Notes under the pieces: generated by a model
Told to the model about the DNA's origin: nothing
The model's input: the letters and a program-made list of their open reading frames with translations, nothing else
Database searches by the model: none
Translations under genes and position numbers: made by a program
Assembly: GCA_963678085.1 (NCBI GenBank)
Contig: OY782680.1
Coordinates: 992,001 to 1,056,000 of the forward strand
Origin: Aliishimia sp963678085
GTDB lineage: Bacteria; Pseudomonadota; Alphaproteobacteria; Rhodobacterales; Rhodobacteraceae
DNA: 64,000 nt
Reading direction: 5' to 3'
Shown: positions 51,862-61,816 of the stretch, one piece after another
How positions within the stretch are numbered: position 1 is the first letter of the stretch
Layout: each line of letters begins with the position of its first letter

Positions 51862-53442
51862 TTACGACTTCTGGAACATGGCGAGCATGCGCCGCGTTAC
51901 GAGGAACCCGCCAAAGATATTTACCGAGGCCATAAAGACCGACAGCGCGGCGAGAATTGTAATCAGCACACCAGAGGATCCGATTTGGATCAGCGCGCCC
52001 AGGATGATGATCGAAGAGATCGCATTGGTCACAGCCATAAGCGGTGTGTGCAAGCTATGCGCCACGTTCCAGATCACCTGGAAGCCGATGAAGACCGACA
52101 GAACAAACACGATGAAATGCTGCATAAAGCTGGCTGGCATGCCTGGGATCATCCCAATGCCCATGATCAATGCGGCGCCGATTGCCATGAGGCCCACTTG
52201 CGTTTGGGTCTGCTTTTTGAATTCTGCGGCCTCAAGCGCTTTTTTCTCTTCAGCCGTCAGCTCTTTGGGGGGCTCTTTCTTAGGCTGCGCGGCAATTGCC
52301 GCCACTTTAGGAGGTGGGGGCGGGAAGGTGACAGCGCCGGAATGGGCAATGGTTGCGCCCCGGATCACGTCGTCTTCCATATTGTGGTTCACAGCGCCAT
52401 CTTTTTCCGGCGTCAGATCTGCCATCAGGTGACGGATATTGGTGGCATAAAGCGAGGAGGATTGCGCCGCCATGCGTGAGGGGAAATCGGTATAGCCGAT
52501 GATGGTCACGCCGTTTTCGGTAACGACCTTCTCATCTTTGACCGTGCCTTCCGCATTGCCGCCTTTTTCCGCCGCCAGATCCACAATGACCGAGCCCGGC
52601 TTCATCGCGGCGATCATATCAGCCAGCCAAAGCTTTGGCGCATCGCGGTTCGGGATCAGCGCGGTGGTGATCACGATATCAATTTCAGGGGCCAGCTCGC
52701 GGAACTTGGCAAGCTGCGCTTCACGGAACTCAGGCGAGGAGACAGACGCATAACCGCCTGTGGAGGCACCGTCCTGCTGCTCTTCTTCGAAATCCAGATA
52801 GACGAATTCTGCGCCCATGGACTCGACCTGCTCAGCCACTTCGGGGCGCACATCAAACGCGTAGGTGATTGCACCCAGAGAGGTCGAGGTGCCAATCGCC
52901 GCAAGACCTGCAACGCCCGCGCCAACAACCAGAACCTTGGCCGGAGGAACCTTGCCCGCCGCTGTGATCTGACCGGTGAAGAAACGACCGAAATTGTTGC
53001 CCGCTTCAATGACCGCGCGGTAGCCCGCGATATTGGCCATAGAGGATAGAGCGTCCATCTTTTGCGCACGGGAGATCCGCGGGATCATCTCCATGGCAAC
53101 CACGGTAGAACCTTTTTCGGCGGCGGCTTTCATTTTCTCTTCATCCGCAACCGGGGAGAAGAAAGAAATCAGCGTTTGCTCTGCGCGCAGCTGGCCCATC
53201 TCATCATCAGAGGGCACGCGCACCTTGGCAACAATATCAGCGCCAGCCCAAAGCGCTTCAGCGGAGGGCACAACCTCAACCCCAGCCGCTGCGTAATCGC
53301 TATCCGCAAACCCTGCCAGCGCACCCGCGCCAGCCTCTATCAAGCAGTCATGCCCTAGTTTTTGTAGCTGAGCCGCGCTATCGGGGGTCATCGCCACCCG
53401 CGCCTCGCCCTCAAAAATCTCTCTAGGCGTTCCGATTTTCAC
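51862..53442 (-). CDS. pntA: NAD(P) transhydrogenase subunit alpha
   Basis: 526-residue subunit in the single-chain form (domain I fused to four C-terminal helices), unlike the split PntAA/PntAB of Rhodospirillum. Domain I binds NAD(H): KIGTPREIFEGEARVAMTPDS, then VLVVGAGVAGLAAIGTSTSLGA and DVRPEVAEQVESMGAEFVYLD. A proline-rich linker (VTFPPPPPKV) leads to the membrane part. The frame opens at 53481, but the GTG at 53442 has GGGGGA six bases before it and matches the family start KIGTP. Confidence 0.95.
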   Translation of the reverse strand: MKIGTPREIFEGEARVAMTPDSAAQLQKLGHDCLIEAGAGALAGFADSDYAAAGVEVVPSAEALWAGADIVAKVRVPSDDEMGQLRAEQTLISFFSPVADEEKMKAAAEKGSTVVAMEMIPRISRAQKMDALSSMANIAGYRAVIEAGNNFGRFFTGQITAAGKVPPAKVLVVGAGVAGLAAIGTSTSLGAITYAFDVRPEVAEQVESMGAEFVYLDFEEEQQDGASTGGYASVSSPEFREAQLAKFRELAPEIDIVITTALIPNRDAPKLWLADMIAAMKPGSVIVDLAAEKGGNAEGTVKDEKVVTENGVTIIGYTDFPSRMAAQSSSLYATNIRHLMADLTPEKDGAVNHNMEDDVIRGATIAHSGAVTFPPPPPKVAAIAAQPKKEPPKELTAEEKKALEAAEFKKQTQTQVGLMAIGAALIMGIGMIPGMPASFMQHFIVFVLSVFIGFQVIWNVAHSLHTPLMAVTNAISSIIILGALIQIGSSGVLITILAALSVFMASVNIFGGFLVTRRMLAMFQKS

Positions 53443-53772
53443 CAGATATCCCCCCATTTTGCATCGAAATTCAGGCAACAAAATCTGCCCCTATCGATTG
53501 TGCCCTACGCGCTCGTTAAGAAATAGACAAGATGGGGCGCGGAATACATCCGTATGCAAAATGGCCGCAGGGTTGCGCGCTGGCTCGTAGGTATTTGTAT
53601 TTAATGCGGAAATACGGATGGTGTGACATTCTGTAATTTGAATGTAACGTCGCGACTTTGATGAAGAATATGCACCACTAACGAGTGTCAGCAGGCGATT
53701 CTTTGTGCTCGTGCCCCCTAGTTTTCGAGTAGAACGCCCATTGGCGCGCTCAACCGCAGCTAAGCGCCTATG
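53443..53772. promoter_or_regulatory. Region upstream of pntA with an ATTC-N8-GAAT palindrome
   Basis: About 330 bp without a gene. At 53626-53645 the sequence ACATTC TGTAATTT GAATGT is a six-base-arm inverted repeat whose core fits ATTC-N8-GAAT exactly, the same form as the sox operator candidate. It is about 184 bp before the pntA start, which is far for a simple operator. Nothing else is recognised. Confidence 0.4.
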
Positions 53773-54783
53773 TTACCGCCCACGCATGCGGGGATCTAAC
53801 GCATCGCGCAGCCCGTCGCCCAGGTAATTCACGCTCAGCACTGTGAGGGAGAGTGCAATGCCGGGATACATCACTCGCTCGGGATAGTCATCCATCTGCA
53901 CAACGTAATCCGCGATGAGCTTGCCCCATGTTGGGAAATCCGATGGGAAACCATAGCCCAGAAATGATAGGGAGCTTTCCAAGATAATCGCGGTTGCCAG
54001 CCCCAAAGTGGCCGAGACGGTGATGGGTGAGATCAGGTTCGGCAGCAAATGGCGGCGGATGATGGCCCGGTTTGAGGTGCCGATGGAGCGTGCGGCCAGA
54101 ACGAATTCCCGCTCTTTCAGCGCCAAAACATCCCCGCGCACGATGCGCGCCGTTTGCATCCAAGAGGTTACAGCAATGATAAAGACGATCAGGATGAACA
54201 TGCTCGCTTCAGGTGCTACGGATCGTGCCCAGGCATTATCACTTTGAAGAAAGAGCTGGCGCAGCGGCTCGCGAAACAGGGTCGATGCAACCATGGTGAG
54301 CGGCAGAATAGGCAGCGACAAAACTAGATCGGTAAAGCGCATGAGCAGCCCGTCGGCGCGTTGAAAAAAGCCTGCGCTCACGCCAACGAAGGTGCCGATC
54401 AAGATCGAGATTGCCATGGCGAGCCAACCCACGGCCAAAGAGACGCGCCCCCCGGCGAGCATGATCGCCAGGATATCGCGGCCCAAATTATCGGTGCCCA
54501 ACGGGCGCGCCCAGTTGACCTTGGCATCTGCATCCCAAAGGGCGACATAGATGGGCCGAAGATCGCGCATGGTCAAAAACTCGCGCCCGCGCGGTGTGGC
54601 TTGTGGGTCGATGGTCCAGATCCAAGGCCCGACGATCACGCCCAATGTGATCAGCAGCAAAAAGCCGCCCCCATAGACCGCGCCTTTATGTTTACGAAAC
54701 TGGCTCCAGATTTCGACCCATTGGCTGCGGGGCGGGGATAGGGGCTCTTTGTCTTGCAAGGCGCCAAAGCTCGTCTCAGTCAT
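53773..54783 (-). CDS. Peptide ABC transporter permease (DppC/OppC type)
   Basis: 336-residue permease with the OppC N-terminal region (SQWVEIWSQFRKHKGAVYGGGFLLLITLGVIVGPW) and the binding-protein-dependent transport loop EFVLAARSIGTSNRAIIRRHLLPNLISPITV. It ends YLGDGLRDALDPRMRGR, the usual C-terminus. ATG 54783 lies inside the end of the upstream permease gene (8-bp overlap), giving translational coupling. It is the last gene of the minus-strand transport operon. Confidence 0.92.
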   Translation of the reverse strand: MTETSFGALQDKEPLSPPRSQWVEIWSQFRKHKGAVYGGGFLLLITLGVIVGPWIWTIDPQATPRGREFLTMRDLRPIYVALWDADAKVNWARPLGTDNLGRDILAIMLAGGRVSLAVGWLAMAISILIGTFVGVSAGFFQRADGLLMRFTDLVLSLPILPLTMVASTLFREPLRQLFLQSDNAWARSVAPEASMFILIVFIIAVTSWMQTARIVRGDVLALKEREFVLAARSIGTSNRAIIRRHLLPNLISPITVSATLGLATAIILESSLSFLGYGFPSDFPTWGKLIADYVVQMDDYPERVMYPGIALSLTVLSVNYLGDGLRDALDPRMRGR

Positions 54784-55783
54784 AGCGGATCCTCGGGTCG
54801 AGAAGGCCGTAGAGCACATCGGCCACAATGTTAAAGAGCACGATCAAAATCGCGAAGATAAAGACAAACGTCATCACTGTGGGCATGTCATTAGATTGCA
54901 GCGCGATAAGCAGTTGATAGCCCAGGCCATTCACCTGAAACACATTCTCAGTGATGATCGCGCCGCCAAAAATGTTGGGGATTTGCAAAGCAACCACTGT
55001 CACCACCGGGATCATTGAATTGCGCAGAACATGGCTCAGCACCACGGTGCGCTCTTTCAGCCCCTTGGCGCGGGCGGTGCGCACGAAGTCCTGCAGTAGA
55101 TTATCCAGCATCGAAGCGCGCATAAAGCGGTTGAGCTGCGCGGTGATTTGTAGCGCCAGCACCATCACGGGCAAGAACATCTGGCTCAGCTGCACCAAAA
55201 AGCTGTTCCAATCATTGACCTTATGGATGGTGTTATAGGTGTCTGGAAACCAGCTCAGCTGCACTGCAAAGATAAAGATCAGCAGCGGGCCAGTGAAAAA
55301 GGGCGGCACTGAAAAGCCGATCATGGACACGAATGTGCCCGCGTTGTCAAAAACAGAATATTGCCGATAGGCGGAATAAACCCCTATGGGGATTGCGATA
55401 ATCACGGCGACCACATAGGCCACGCCCACAACCCAAAGCGTTTGCGGCAGTGATTGAACGACCAGATCCATCACCGGGCCACGGGTCTGCCAGGAAATCA
55501 CCCGCTGCGTGCCCTCAGCAAAGCTGGTGCCGGTGAGCCAATCCACAAAAACCAGGGGCTCAATCCAGAAAAACTGCACCAGCCATTTCCAATATTGGAT
55601 ATACCAAGCTTGCCCGAGCCCCAGCGCTTCGCGCATTTTCTGCTTGACCTCAGGCGGCACGGTCAGGGGCACATTGGCCATCGGATCATTGGGCGCAAGT
55701 TGCAGCAGCAAAAAGATCGTCAGCGAGATAAACAACAGTGTCGGGATCGACAGCAGCAATCGTCGCAGCGTGTAGGTCAGCAT
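54776..55783 (-). CDS. Peptide ABC transporter permease (DppB/OppB type)
   Basis: 335-residue permease starting MLTYTLRRLLLSIPTLLFISLTIFLL, typical for DppB/OppB. It has the cytoplasmic loop QDFVRTARAKGLKERTVVLSHVLRNSMIPVVTV and the end LYGLLDPRIRYD. The periplasmic part is longer than in DppB of E. coli, as in microcin C or oligopeptide systems (YejB-like). It lies 63 bp after the binding-protein gene. Confidence 0.92.
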   Translation of the reverse strand: MLTYTLRRLLLSIPTLLFISLTIFLLLQLAPNDPMANVPLTVPPEVKQKMREALGLGQAWYIQYWKWLVQFFWIEPLVFVDWLTGTSFAEGTQRVISWQTRGPVMDLVVQSLPQTLWVVGVAYVVAVIIAIPIGVYSAYRQYSVFDNAGTFVSMIGFSVPPFFTGPLLIFIFAVQLSWFPDTYNTIHKVNDWNSFLVQLSQMFLPVMVLALQITAQLNRFMRASMLDNLLQDFVRTARAKGLKERTVVLSHVLRNSMIPVVTVVALQIPNIFGGAIITENVFQVNGLGYQLLIALQSNDMPTVMTFVFIFAILIVLFNIVADVLYGLLDPRIRYD

Positions 55784-55846
55784 GGATGAGATCTCGCAGG
55801 CAGGAAAAAGGCGGCCCCACTGGATGCAGGGCCGCCAGTATTTAGC

Positions 55847-57562
55847 TTAGTCGATGCGGTGCCAATCCGCGACATTCCACAGCTCGGAATCCCACACATT
55901 CAGCACAACGCCGCCCAAAGAGTTGGCATGGGCCGAAACCCGTCCACGCTGCACCAGCGGGATCATCATGCCGTTCTGCACAGCCATATCATTGAGCTGC
56001 TTGGCAATTTCTGCCCGAGCCTCAATACCCGCAGTTTGGGTCAGCTTGGTATGCAGCGCGTCATATTCCGGCATACAGAAGCGCGAGATATTCTCCCCCT
56101 GCCACTGGCTGTCTGGACGCGGAGCTTTGTCGCAAAGCGCATTGCCCAGGTAGCTTTGCGGATCTGTGCCGTTGAAGGTGTTGGCATACATCTGCACATC
56201 CGCATAGAACTTTTGGAATGTGTCCGGGCTACCTGGATCACCGCCAAAGAAGACAGAGGCCGAGATATTGCGCAGCTCTGCATCAATCCCAATCTGTGAC
56301 CAAGCGTCTTTGATCAGCACTTGGAAGTCCTGGCGCACCTTGTTGGTCGAAGTCTGATAGATCAGCTTCATGGGCACGCCATTGGCTTCGCGGATACCAT
56401 CGCCATCGCTATCCACATAACCAGCATCATCCAGCAGCTTATTGGCGCCAGCGATATCTTGTGTGTCGCAGGTCATGGAGGTGGAGTTAAACGCAGCAGG
56501 CGCAGGCACCCAGTTGCAGGTCACATTGCCCATGGTGCCAAAGCCGGTCTCACCATAGCCCACTTCGACCAGCAAGCCGCGGTCAATCGCCAAGGACATG
56601 GCTTTGTAAACCGCAGGATCGGTCAGGAAGGGATGGGGATGCGCCGCCGTTGAACGCTCGCCTTCGGGCAGATCCGCACTCGCGTTGGTCTGGTTCAGCA
56701 TCAGGCGCTCCACCAGCGGACCAAAGCCCATCACTGGCTTGCCTTTGCCGCCCTCTGCCATCTTTGCAATCACCTCTGGGGCAAGCTGGAGGTTCCAGCC
56801 ATAATCAAAGGAGCCGGTTTCCATAACCGCACGCCCCGAAGCCTCAGCCGAGCCACCGCCCTTAAAGGTCACTGTCGCAAAGGCAGGCTTGGCCGGGTCG
56901 CGATAGTTCGGGTTCGCCGCCATTGTGATCACGTCATTGGGGCGGAACTCTGTCACAACAAAGGGACCGGTGCCAATGGGGCTGTAATTCTGCGCGGTGC
57001 ATTCAGGGGCCTTTGCGCCCATGCAATCGGCAAATTGCGCCGCTTGGATGATCGGGCTCTCACCTCCGACAAAGGGGCCGTAAGGGTTTGGCGTCTGGCC
57101 CTCAAATGTGACCACAACGGTATGCGCATCGGGTGTCTCAACCGAGGTCACCCCTTCGAATTTTGTGGATTGCGCGCAGCCGCCCTCAGGATGGGTGCAA
57201 TAATCATAGGTGAATTTGACATCCGCCGAGGTGAAATCGCTGCCATCAGACCATTTCAGGCCCGGCGTGATTTTCCAGGTGATCGAGGTCAAATCGGCAG
57301 AAACGCCGCCGTTATCGACCGTTGGGATCTCTTCGACCAGCCACGGCACCAAAGCACCCTTTTCATTATAACGCGCAAGCGGCTCAATGACCATCGACGC
57401 GGCTTCCACATCCTTAGTGCCGCCCGATAGGAACGGGTTCATGATAGACGGCGCTTGCCAATAGATGATGTTGACATTGCCGTCGCTGCCGCGCTCAGCA
57501 AATGCCGCCGGTGCCAAAGCAAGCGTCGCCGCCGCCCCCAGCAATACGGATCGAAGTTTCAT
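55847..57562 (-). CDS. Peptide ABC transporter substrate-binding protein
   Basis: 571-residue family 5 extracellular solute-binding protein. Signal peptide MKLRSVLLGAAATLALAPAAFA; then NVNIIYWQAPSIMNPFLSGGTKD, WKITPGLKWSDGSDFTSADVKFTYDYC, and the closing MIPLVQRGRVSAHANSLGGVVLNVWDSELWNVADWHRID. It is longer than DppA and resembles oligopeptide or glycoside-type binders. Ligand not predictable. The gene is divergent from the ATPase gene, with promoters in the 248 bp between them. Confidence 0.92.
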   Translation of the reverse strand: MKLRSVLLGAAATLALAPAAFAERGSDGNVNIIYWQAPSIMNPFLSGGTKDVEAASMVIEPLARYNEKGALVPWLVEEIPTVDNGGVSADLTSITWKITPGLKWSDGSDFTSADVKFTYDYCTHPEGGCAQSTKFEGVTSVETPDAHTVVVTFEGQTPNPYGPFVGGESPIIQAAQFADCMGAKAPECTAQNYSPIGTGPFVVTEFRPNDVITMAANPNYRDPAKPAFATVTFKGGGSAEASGRAVMETGSFDYGWNLQLAPEVIAKMAEGGKGKPVMGFGPLVERLMLNQTNASADLPEGERSTAAHPHPFLTDPAVYKAMSLAIDRGLLVEVGYGETGFGTMGNVTCNWVPAPAAFNSTSMTCDTQDIAGANKLLDDAGYVDSDGDGIREANGVPMKLIYQTSTNKVRQDFQVLIKDAWSQIGIDAELRNISASVFFGGDPGSPDTFQKFYADVQMYANTFNGTDPQSYLGNALCDKAPRPDSQWQGENISRFCMPEYDALHTKLTQTAGIEARAEIAKQLNDMAVQNGMMIPLVQRGRVSAHANSLGGVVLNVWDSELWNVADWHRID

Positions 57563-57810
57563 AGAATTCTCCCTTGTTGGTCCCCGAGATATGCGAGTTA
57601 TGTCCGTTTGGGAAAACCAAATGCCGCCAGAGCGCCTAAAGCGGCCTCTTGCACGTCTTGTCCCCCAACACCTCGTGGCAGTATCGAAACAGAGTTTTCG
57701 AAAAATGCAAGCTTTTCCGCTCAGTATTTACGTTATGGAAGTTTGCTCATTTGACAGCGCGGGCGCGATAGGCAAAGCTTATCGGCATAAAATAGCCAGG
57801 GGTGGGCCAT

Positions 57811-59643
57811 ATGCTGGACATTGCGCAAACGCAGCCAATCGCCAAGATCGAGGGGCTACGGGTCGAATTTCAAACCAAAGATGGCCCGGTCATCGGTGTC
57901 GAAGATGTCTCTTTTGAGATCAATCCAGGCGAAACCGTCTGTGTGGTCGGCGAATCAGGGTCGGGCAAATCGGTCTCCTCGCTCTCGTTGATGCGGCTGG
58001 TGGAATATGGGGGCGGCACCATTTCGGGCGGGCGGCTGCTCTTTGAGCGCAGCGGCAAGGCAGCCCTGGATCTGGCAGCGACCCCGCAAGAGGTGATGCG
58101 CGGCATTCGCGGCAATGAAATCGGCATGATATTTCAAGAGCCTATGACCGCGCTCAATCCGGTTTTCACCATTGGCCGCCAACTGACCGAAGGTGTGCGG
58201 CTGCATAAAGGTCTCTCTGCCAAACAGGCCGAGGCCCGCGCACTAGAGCTTTTGCGCCAGGTGCGGATCCCCGAGCCGGAGCGGCGGCTGAAACAATACC
58301 CCCATGAGCTTTCAGGTGGCATGCGTCAACGCGTGGTGATCGCCATGGCCCTGGCCTGCGAGCCCCGCCTGTTGATCGCAGATGAGCCCACAACCGCGCT
58401 GGATGTGACCATCCAAGCCGAAATTCTGGCGCTGATTGACCGGCTCAAGCGCGAAACCGGCACCGCTGTGATGTTCATCACCCATGATATGGCGGTGGTG
58501 GCGCAGATGGCTGATCGCGTGGTCGTGATGTTTCGCGGCAATAAGGTGGAAGAGGGCCCGGTTCAGCAAATATTCGAATCCCCCCAGCACCCTTATACCC
58601 AAGCCCTGCTTGCCGCTGTGCCCAAGCTGGGCGAGATGCGCGGCAAAACCTATCCCGAACCCATGCGCCTACTTGGCCGCGAGCAGAAACTCACGGATCC
58701 GATCCCTGGCACGGATGAGGTGCTGCTAGAGGTCAAAAATCTCACCACGCGCTTTCCGGTCAAGGGCGGCTTTTTCCGCCGCACCGTGGCCCAGGTGCAT
58801 GCGGTCGAAGATCTGTCTTTCACGCTCAACAAGGGCCAGACGCTTAGCCTTGTGGGGGAATCTGGCTGCGGGAAATCCTCCGCCGGGCGCTCTATCCTGC
58901 GCTTGGTTGAGCCGCAATCTGGGGAAATTCGCCTGGGCGATACGGATATTCTGGCGCTCAATGGCTCAGAGCTGCGGCAAGCAAGGCTCGATATGCAGAT
59001 GATCTTCCAGGATCCCTTTGCCTCTCTCAACCCGCAGATGCAGCTTGCGGATCAAGTGGCCGAACCCATCCATAATTTCGGCACGCTCAAAGGCGCTGCG
59101 ATCATGGAGCGGGTGGCAATGCTCTTTGATCGGGTCGAGCTACCGCGCTCGTTCATGCGCCGCTTTCCCCATGAACTCTCGGGCGGGCAGCGCCAACGTG
59201 TCGCCATCGCTCGCGCCCTGGCCCTGAACCCCAAGCTGATTATCGCGGATGAGGCGGTTTCCGCCCTGGATGTGTCCGTGCAAGCACAAGTGCTCAACCT
59301 GATGATGGAGCTACAGGCCGAGCTGGAGATAAGCTATCTCTTTATCTCTCACGATATGGCGGTCGTCGAGCGGGTCTCACACCATGTGGGCGTGATGTAT
59401 CTGGGCCGCATCGTCGAAATGGGCCCGCGCGCCGCTGTCTTCGAAAACCCGCAGCACCCCTATACCAAATCGCTGCTTAGCGCCGTGCCCATCGCAGATC
59501 CCACGCAGCGAAAGCAAGAAAAGGATCTGAATTTCAAACCAATCCCATCACCGATCCATGACCTAGCGTATAAACCAGAGCCCTCCATCTACACAGAAAT
59601 CGCCCCGAGCCATTTCGTCCTACAAACCGAAAGCGGCTATTGA
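57811..59643 (+). CDS. Peptide ABC transporter ATPase, fused DppD-DppF type
   Basis: 610-residue double ATPase. First half: Walker A GESGSGKSVSS, signature LSGGMRQRVVIAMAL, Walker B LLIADEPTTALD. Second half: Walker A GESGCGKSSAG, signature LSGGQRQRVAIARAL, Walker B LIIADEAVSALD. Each half carries an oligopeptide-type C-terminal segment (FESPQHPYTQALL and FENPQHPYTKSLL). Note Ala for Pro in the second Walker B (DEAVSA), a common variant. The frame opens with a GTG at 57802; ATG 57811 is preferred. It completes the transporter from the divergent operon. Confidence 0.92.
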   Translation: MLDIAQTQPIAKIEGLRVEFQTKDGPVIGVEDVSFEINPGETVCVVGESGSGKSVSSLSLMRLVEYGGGTISGGRLLFERSGKAALDLAATPQEVMRGIRGNEIGMIFQEPMTALNPVFTIGRQLTEGVRLHKGLSAKQAEARALELLRQVRIPEPERRLKQYPHELSGGMRQRVVIAMALACEPRLLIADEPTTALDVTIQAEILALIDRLKRETGTAVMFITHDMAVVAQMADRVVVMFRGNKVEEGPVQQIFESPQHPYTQALLAAVPKLGEMRGKTYPEPMRLLGREQKLTDPIPGTDEVLLEVKNLTTRFPVKGGFFRRTVAQVHAVEDLSFTLNKGQTLSLVGESGCGKSSAGRSILRLVEPQSGEIRLGDTDILALNGSELRQARLDMQMIFQDPFASLNPQMQLADQVAEPIHNFGTLKGAAIMERVAMLFDRVELPRSFMRRFPHELSGGQRQRVAIARALALNPKLIIADEAVSALDVSVQAQVLNLMMELQAELEISYLFISHDMAVVERVSHHVGVMYLGRIVEMGPRAAVFENPQHPYTKSLLSAVPIADPTQRKQEKDLNFKPIPSPIHDLAYKPEPSIYTEIAPSHFVLQTESGY

Positions 59644-59735
59644 TGCGTCCCGTTGCCCTGGTCATCGGCGGCTTTTGTTAATGAGCGCCTGCGCGATTTG
59701 CGTCATAAATTCTTGGGGTTTTCGCGCCTCAAATC

Positions 59736-59799
59736 AAATGTCTGACAATTGGGCTCTCGAAATGTCGGACAATTGCGAATCCGAAAGGTCTGACAAATG
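59736..59799 (+). repeat. 24-bp triple repeat with TGTCNGACA palindromes before argE
   Basis: AAATGTCTGACAATTG, AAATGTCGGACAATTG and AAAGGTCTGACAAATG start at 59736, 59760 and 59784, exactly 24 bp apart. Each holds a near-perfect TGTC-N-GACA palindrome. The third copy overlaps the argE Shine-Dalgarno (AAAGG) and start codon. Confidence 0.85.
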
Positions 59800-60960
59800 A
59801 ACAATCGCTTAACCCCGCTTGAGATCCTTACCAAGCTCATCAGTTTTCCAACGGTTTCTTCGCAGACCAACCGGCCCCTCATAGACTGGGTGCAGGGCTA
59901 TTTGGCGGAGCATGGGATTGAGGCGCATCAATGGGTTGACCCGGAGCAGCCGCATAAGGCCGCGCTTTTTGCGCATGTGGGGCCTTGGGTCGAGGGGGCG
60001 ATTGTGATGTCGGGGCATACGGATGTGGTGCCGATTGAGGGTCAGGATTGGGACAGTGATCCTTGGACGGTGACTGAAAAGGGCGACAAATATTTCGGGC
60101 GCGGCACATGTGATATGAAGGGCTTTGACGCGCTCGCGGTTTGGGCCATGGTTGAGGGGCAGTATGCCAATCTCAAAACCCCGCTGCAAATTGCCCTCAG
60201 CTTTGACGAAGAGATTGGCTGCACCGGCGCACCGCCCATGATCGCCGCGATGAACGACGTGCTGCCCAAAGGCGCGATGGCGCTTGTGGGGGAGCCTTCG
60301 GAGATGCGCGTTGTCACCGGCCAGAAGGGCGGGATGGGCTTTCCCACCCATATGCGCGGATTTGAGGTGCATTCCTCGCTCGCCTATCAAGGGGTGAGTG
60401 CGATCCATGAGGCGGCAAAGTTGATCGAGTGGGCCAATCAGATGAACCGGGCCGCTGCTGAGGCCGCGCCGCAAGGAGCCGATGCGCTGTTTGACCCGCC
60501 TTATACCAGCTGGCATGTGGGCATGATCGAGGGCGGCACGGCCCATAACATCACCGCCAAGGATTGCCATTTCACCATGGGCTTTCGCGCGGTGCCCGGC
60601 GATGATCCCGAAGTGCTTAAGGCGGCCTATTATGCGCAGGTAGAGGCGTTGCGCGCGGAAATGAAAGCCGTGCGGGCTGAGGCGGATATTACGGTTGATA
60701 TCTCGTTCGAGGTTCCCCCGCTCAGGCCCGAGGAAAATGGCGCGGCCGAGGCGTTTTTCCGTGCATTAACCGGGGATAACGGCACGCACGTGGTCAGCTA
60801 TGGCACCGAGGCGGGGCATTTTCAGGCGGCGGGCTACTCTGCGGTGATTTGCGGGCCGGGCAATATCGCGCAAGCGCATCAGCCCAATGAGTTCATCACC
60901 AAGGTAGAATTTCAACGCGGCCATCAATTTATGCGTGATTTGATCAAGCGCCTGAGCTAA
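59797..60960 (+). CDS. argE: Acetylornithine deacetylase
   Basis: 387-residue M20-family metallohydrolase that releases ornithine from N-acetylornithine in arginine synthesis. Zinc ligands are in VMSGHTDVVPIEG, YFGRGTCDMKGFDALAVW and the catalytic SFDEEIGCTGAP. The dimerisation domain is intact, and the last ligand His is in GTEAGHFQAAGYSAVICGPGNIAQAHQPNEFI. The ATG lies in the third unit of a 24-bp triple repeat. Alphaproteobacteria often use ArgJ as well, so this enzyme could serve a related acylamino acid. Confidence 0.88.
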   Translation: MNNRLTPLEILTKLISFPTVSSQTNRPLIDWVQGYLAEHGIEAHQWVDPEQPHKAALFAHVGPWVEGAIVMSGHTDVVPIEGQDWDSDPWTVTEKGDKYFGRGTCDMKGFDALAVWAMVEGQYANLKTPLQIALSFDEEIGCTGAPPMIAAMNDVLPKGAMALVGEPSEMRVVTGQKGGMGFPTHMRGFEVHSSLAYQGVSAIHEAAKLIEWANQMNRAAAEAAPQGADALFDPPYTSWHVGMIEGGTAHNITAKDCHFTMGFRAVPGDDPEVLKAAYYAQVEALRAEMKAVRAEADITVDISFEVPPLRPEENGAAEAFFRALTGDNGTHVVSYGTEAGHFQAAGYSAVICGPGNIAQAHQPNEFITKVEFQRGHQFMRDLIKRLS

Positions 60961-61000
60961 TCCACTTGCCCCGGCGCGCGCAGCAGCCTACCAAAGCGTC

Positions 61001-61816
61001 ATGCGTATTTTATTTTTAGGCGATGTGATGGGCCGGGCAGGGCGGCAAGCGGTGGCGGATAACCTGCCGCAGCTGCGCAAGGATTGGCGGCTTGATTTTG
61101 TGGTGGTCAATGGCGAGAATGCAACCTCGGGCATGGGGCTCTCGGGCGCGCATGCCAAGGCTCTGTTCGAGGCGGGGGCCGATGTGGTCACGCTTGGAGA
61201 TCATGCTTTTGATCAGCGGGACATGCTAAACGCGATTGAGCAAAACACGCGCATCATTCGCCCGCTCAACTATGCCAAATCCGCGCCGGGCCGGGGCGCT
61301 AACGTTTATGAGGCACCGGGCGGGCGCAAAGTTCTAGTTGCGCAAGTGCTCGGTCAAGTCTTTATGAAGCGGGCCTATGATGATCCGTTTTCCGCCATTG
61401 ATGGGATCATGCGCAAATATCCGCGCGGGGGGCAGGTCAATGCGGTGATTGTGGATATGCATTGCGAGGCGACCTCGGAGAAAATGGCGATGGGGCATTT
61501 TTGCAATGGCCGTGCCAGTCTTGTTGTGGGCACCCATACCCATGTGCCCACCGCCGATGCGCAGATCCTCAGCAAAGGCACTGCGTTCTTGAGCGATGCG
61601 GGCATGTGCGGGGATTATGACAGTGTGATCGGCATGGAAAAGACCGAACCTTTGCGCCGCTTTGTAACGGGGATGCAGAAGGATCGGTTTACCCCGGCGC
61701 TGGGAAAGGCGACCCTTTCGGGCGTGTTTATTCAGACAAATGATCGAACCGGAGAGGCCACCAGCATCGTGCCCGTGCGCTATGGTGGGCGGCTTGAGCA
61801 AAGCGGGCCTAAATGA
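61001..61816 (+). CDS. YmdB-type metallophosphoesterase (TIGR00282)
   Basis: 271-residue dinuclear metal phosphodiesterase. Conserved metal-binding segments are MRILFLGDVMGRAGRQAV, VVNGENATSGMGLSG, VTLGDHAFDQRDM and VVGTHTHVPTADAQILSKGTAFLSDAGMCGDYDSVIGM. The Bacillus YmdB member cleaves 2',3'-cyclic nucleotides and affects biofilm formation. The stop overlaps the next gene's start by four bases. Confidence 0.92.
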   Translation: MRILFLGDVMGRAGRQAVADNLPQLRKDWRLDFVVVNGENATSGMGLSGAHAKALFEAGADVVTLGDHAFDQRDMLNAIEQNTRIIRPLNYAKSAPGRGANVYEAPGGRKVLVAQVLGQVFMKRAYDDPFSAIDGIMRKYPRGGQVNAVIVDMHCEATSEKMAMGHFCNGRASLVVGTHTHVPTADAQILSKGTAFLSDAGMCGDYDSVIGMEKTEPLRRFVTGMQKDRFTPALGKATLSGVFIQTNDRTGEATSIVPVRYGGRLEQSGPK

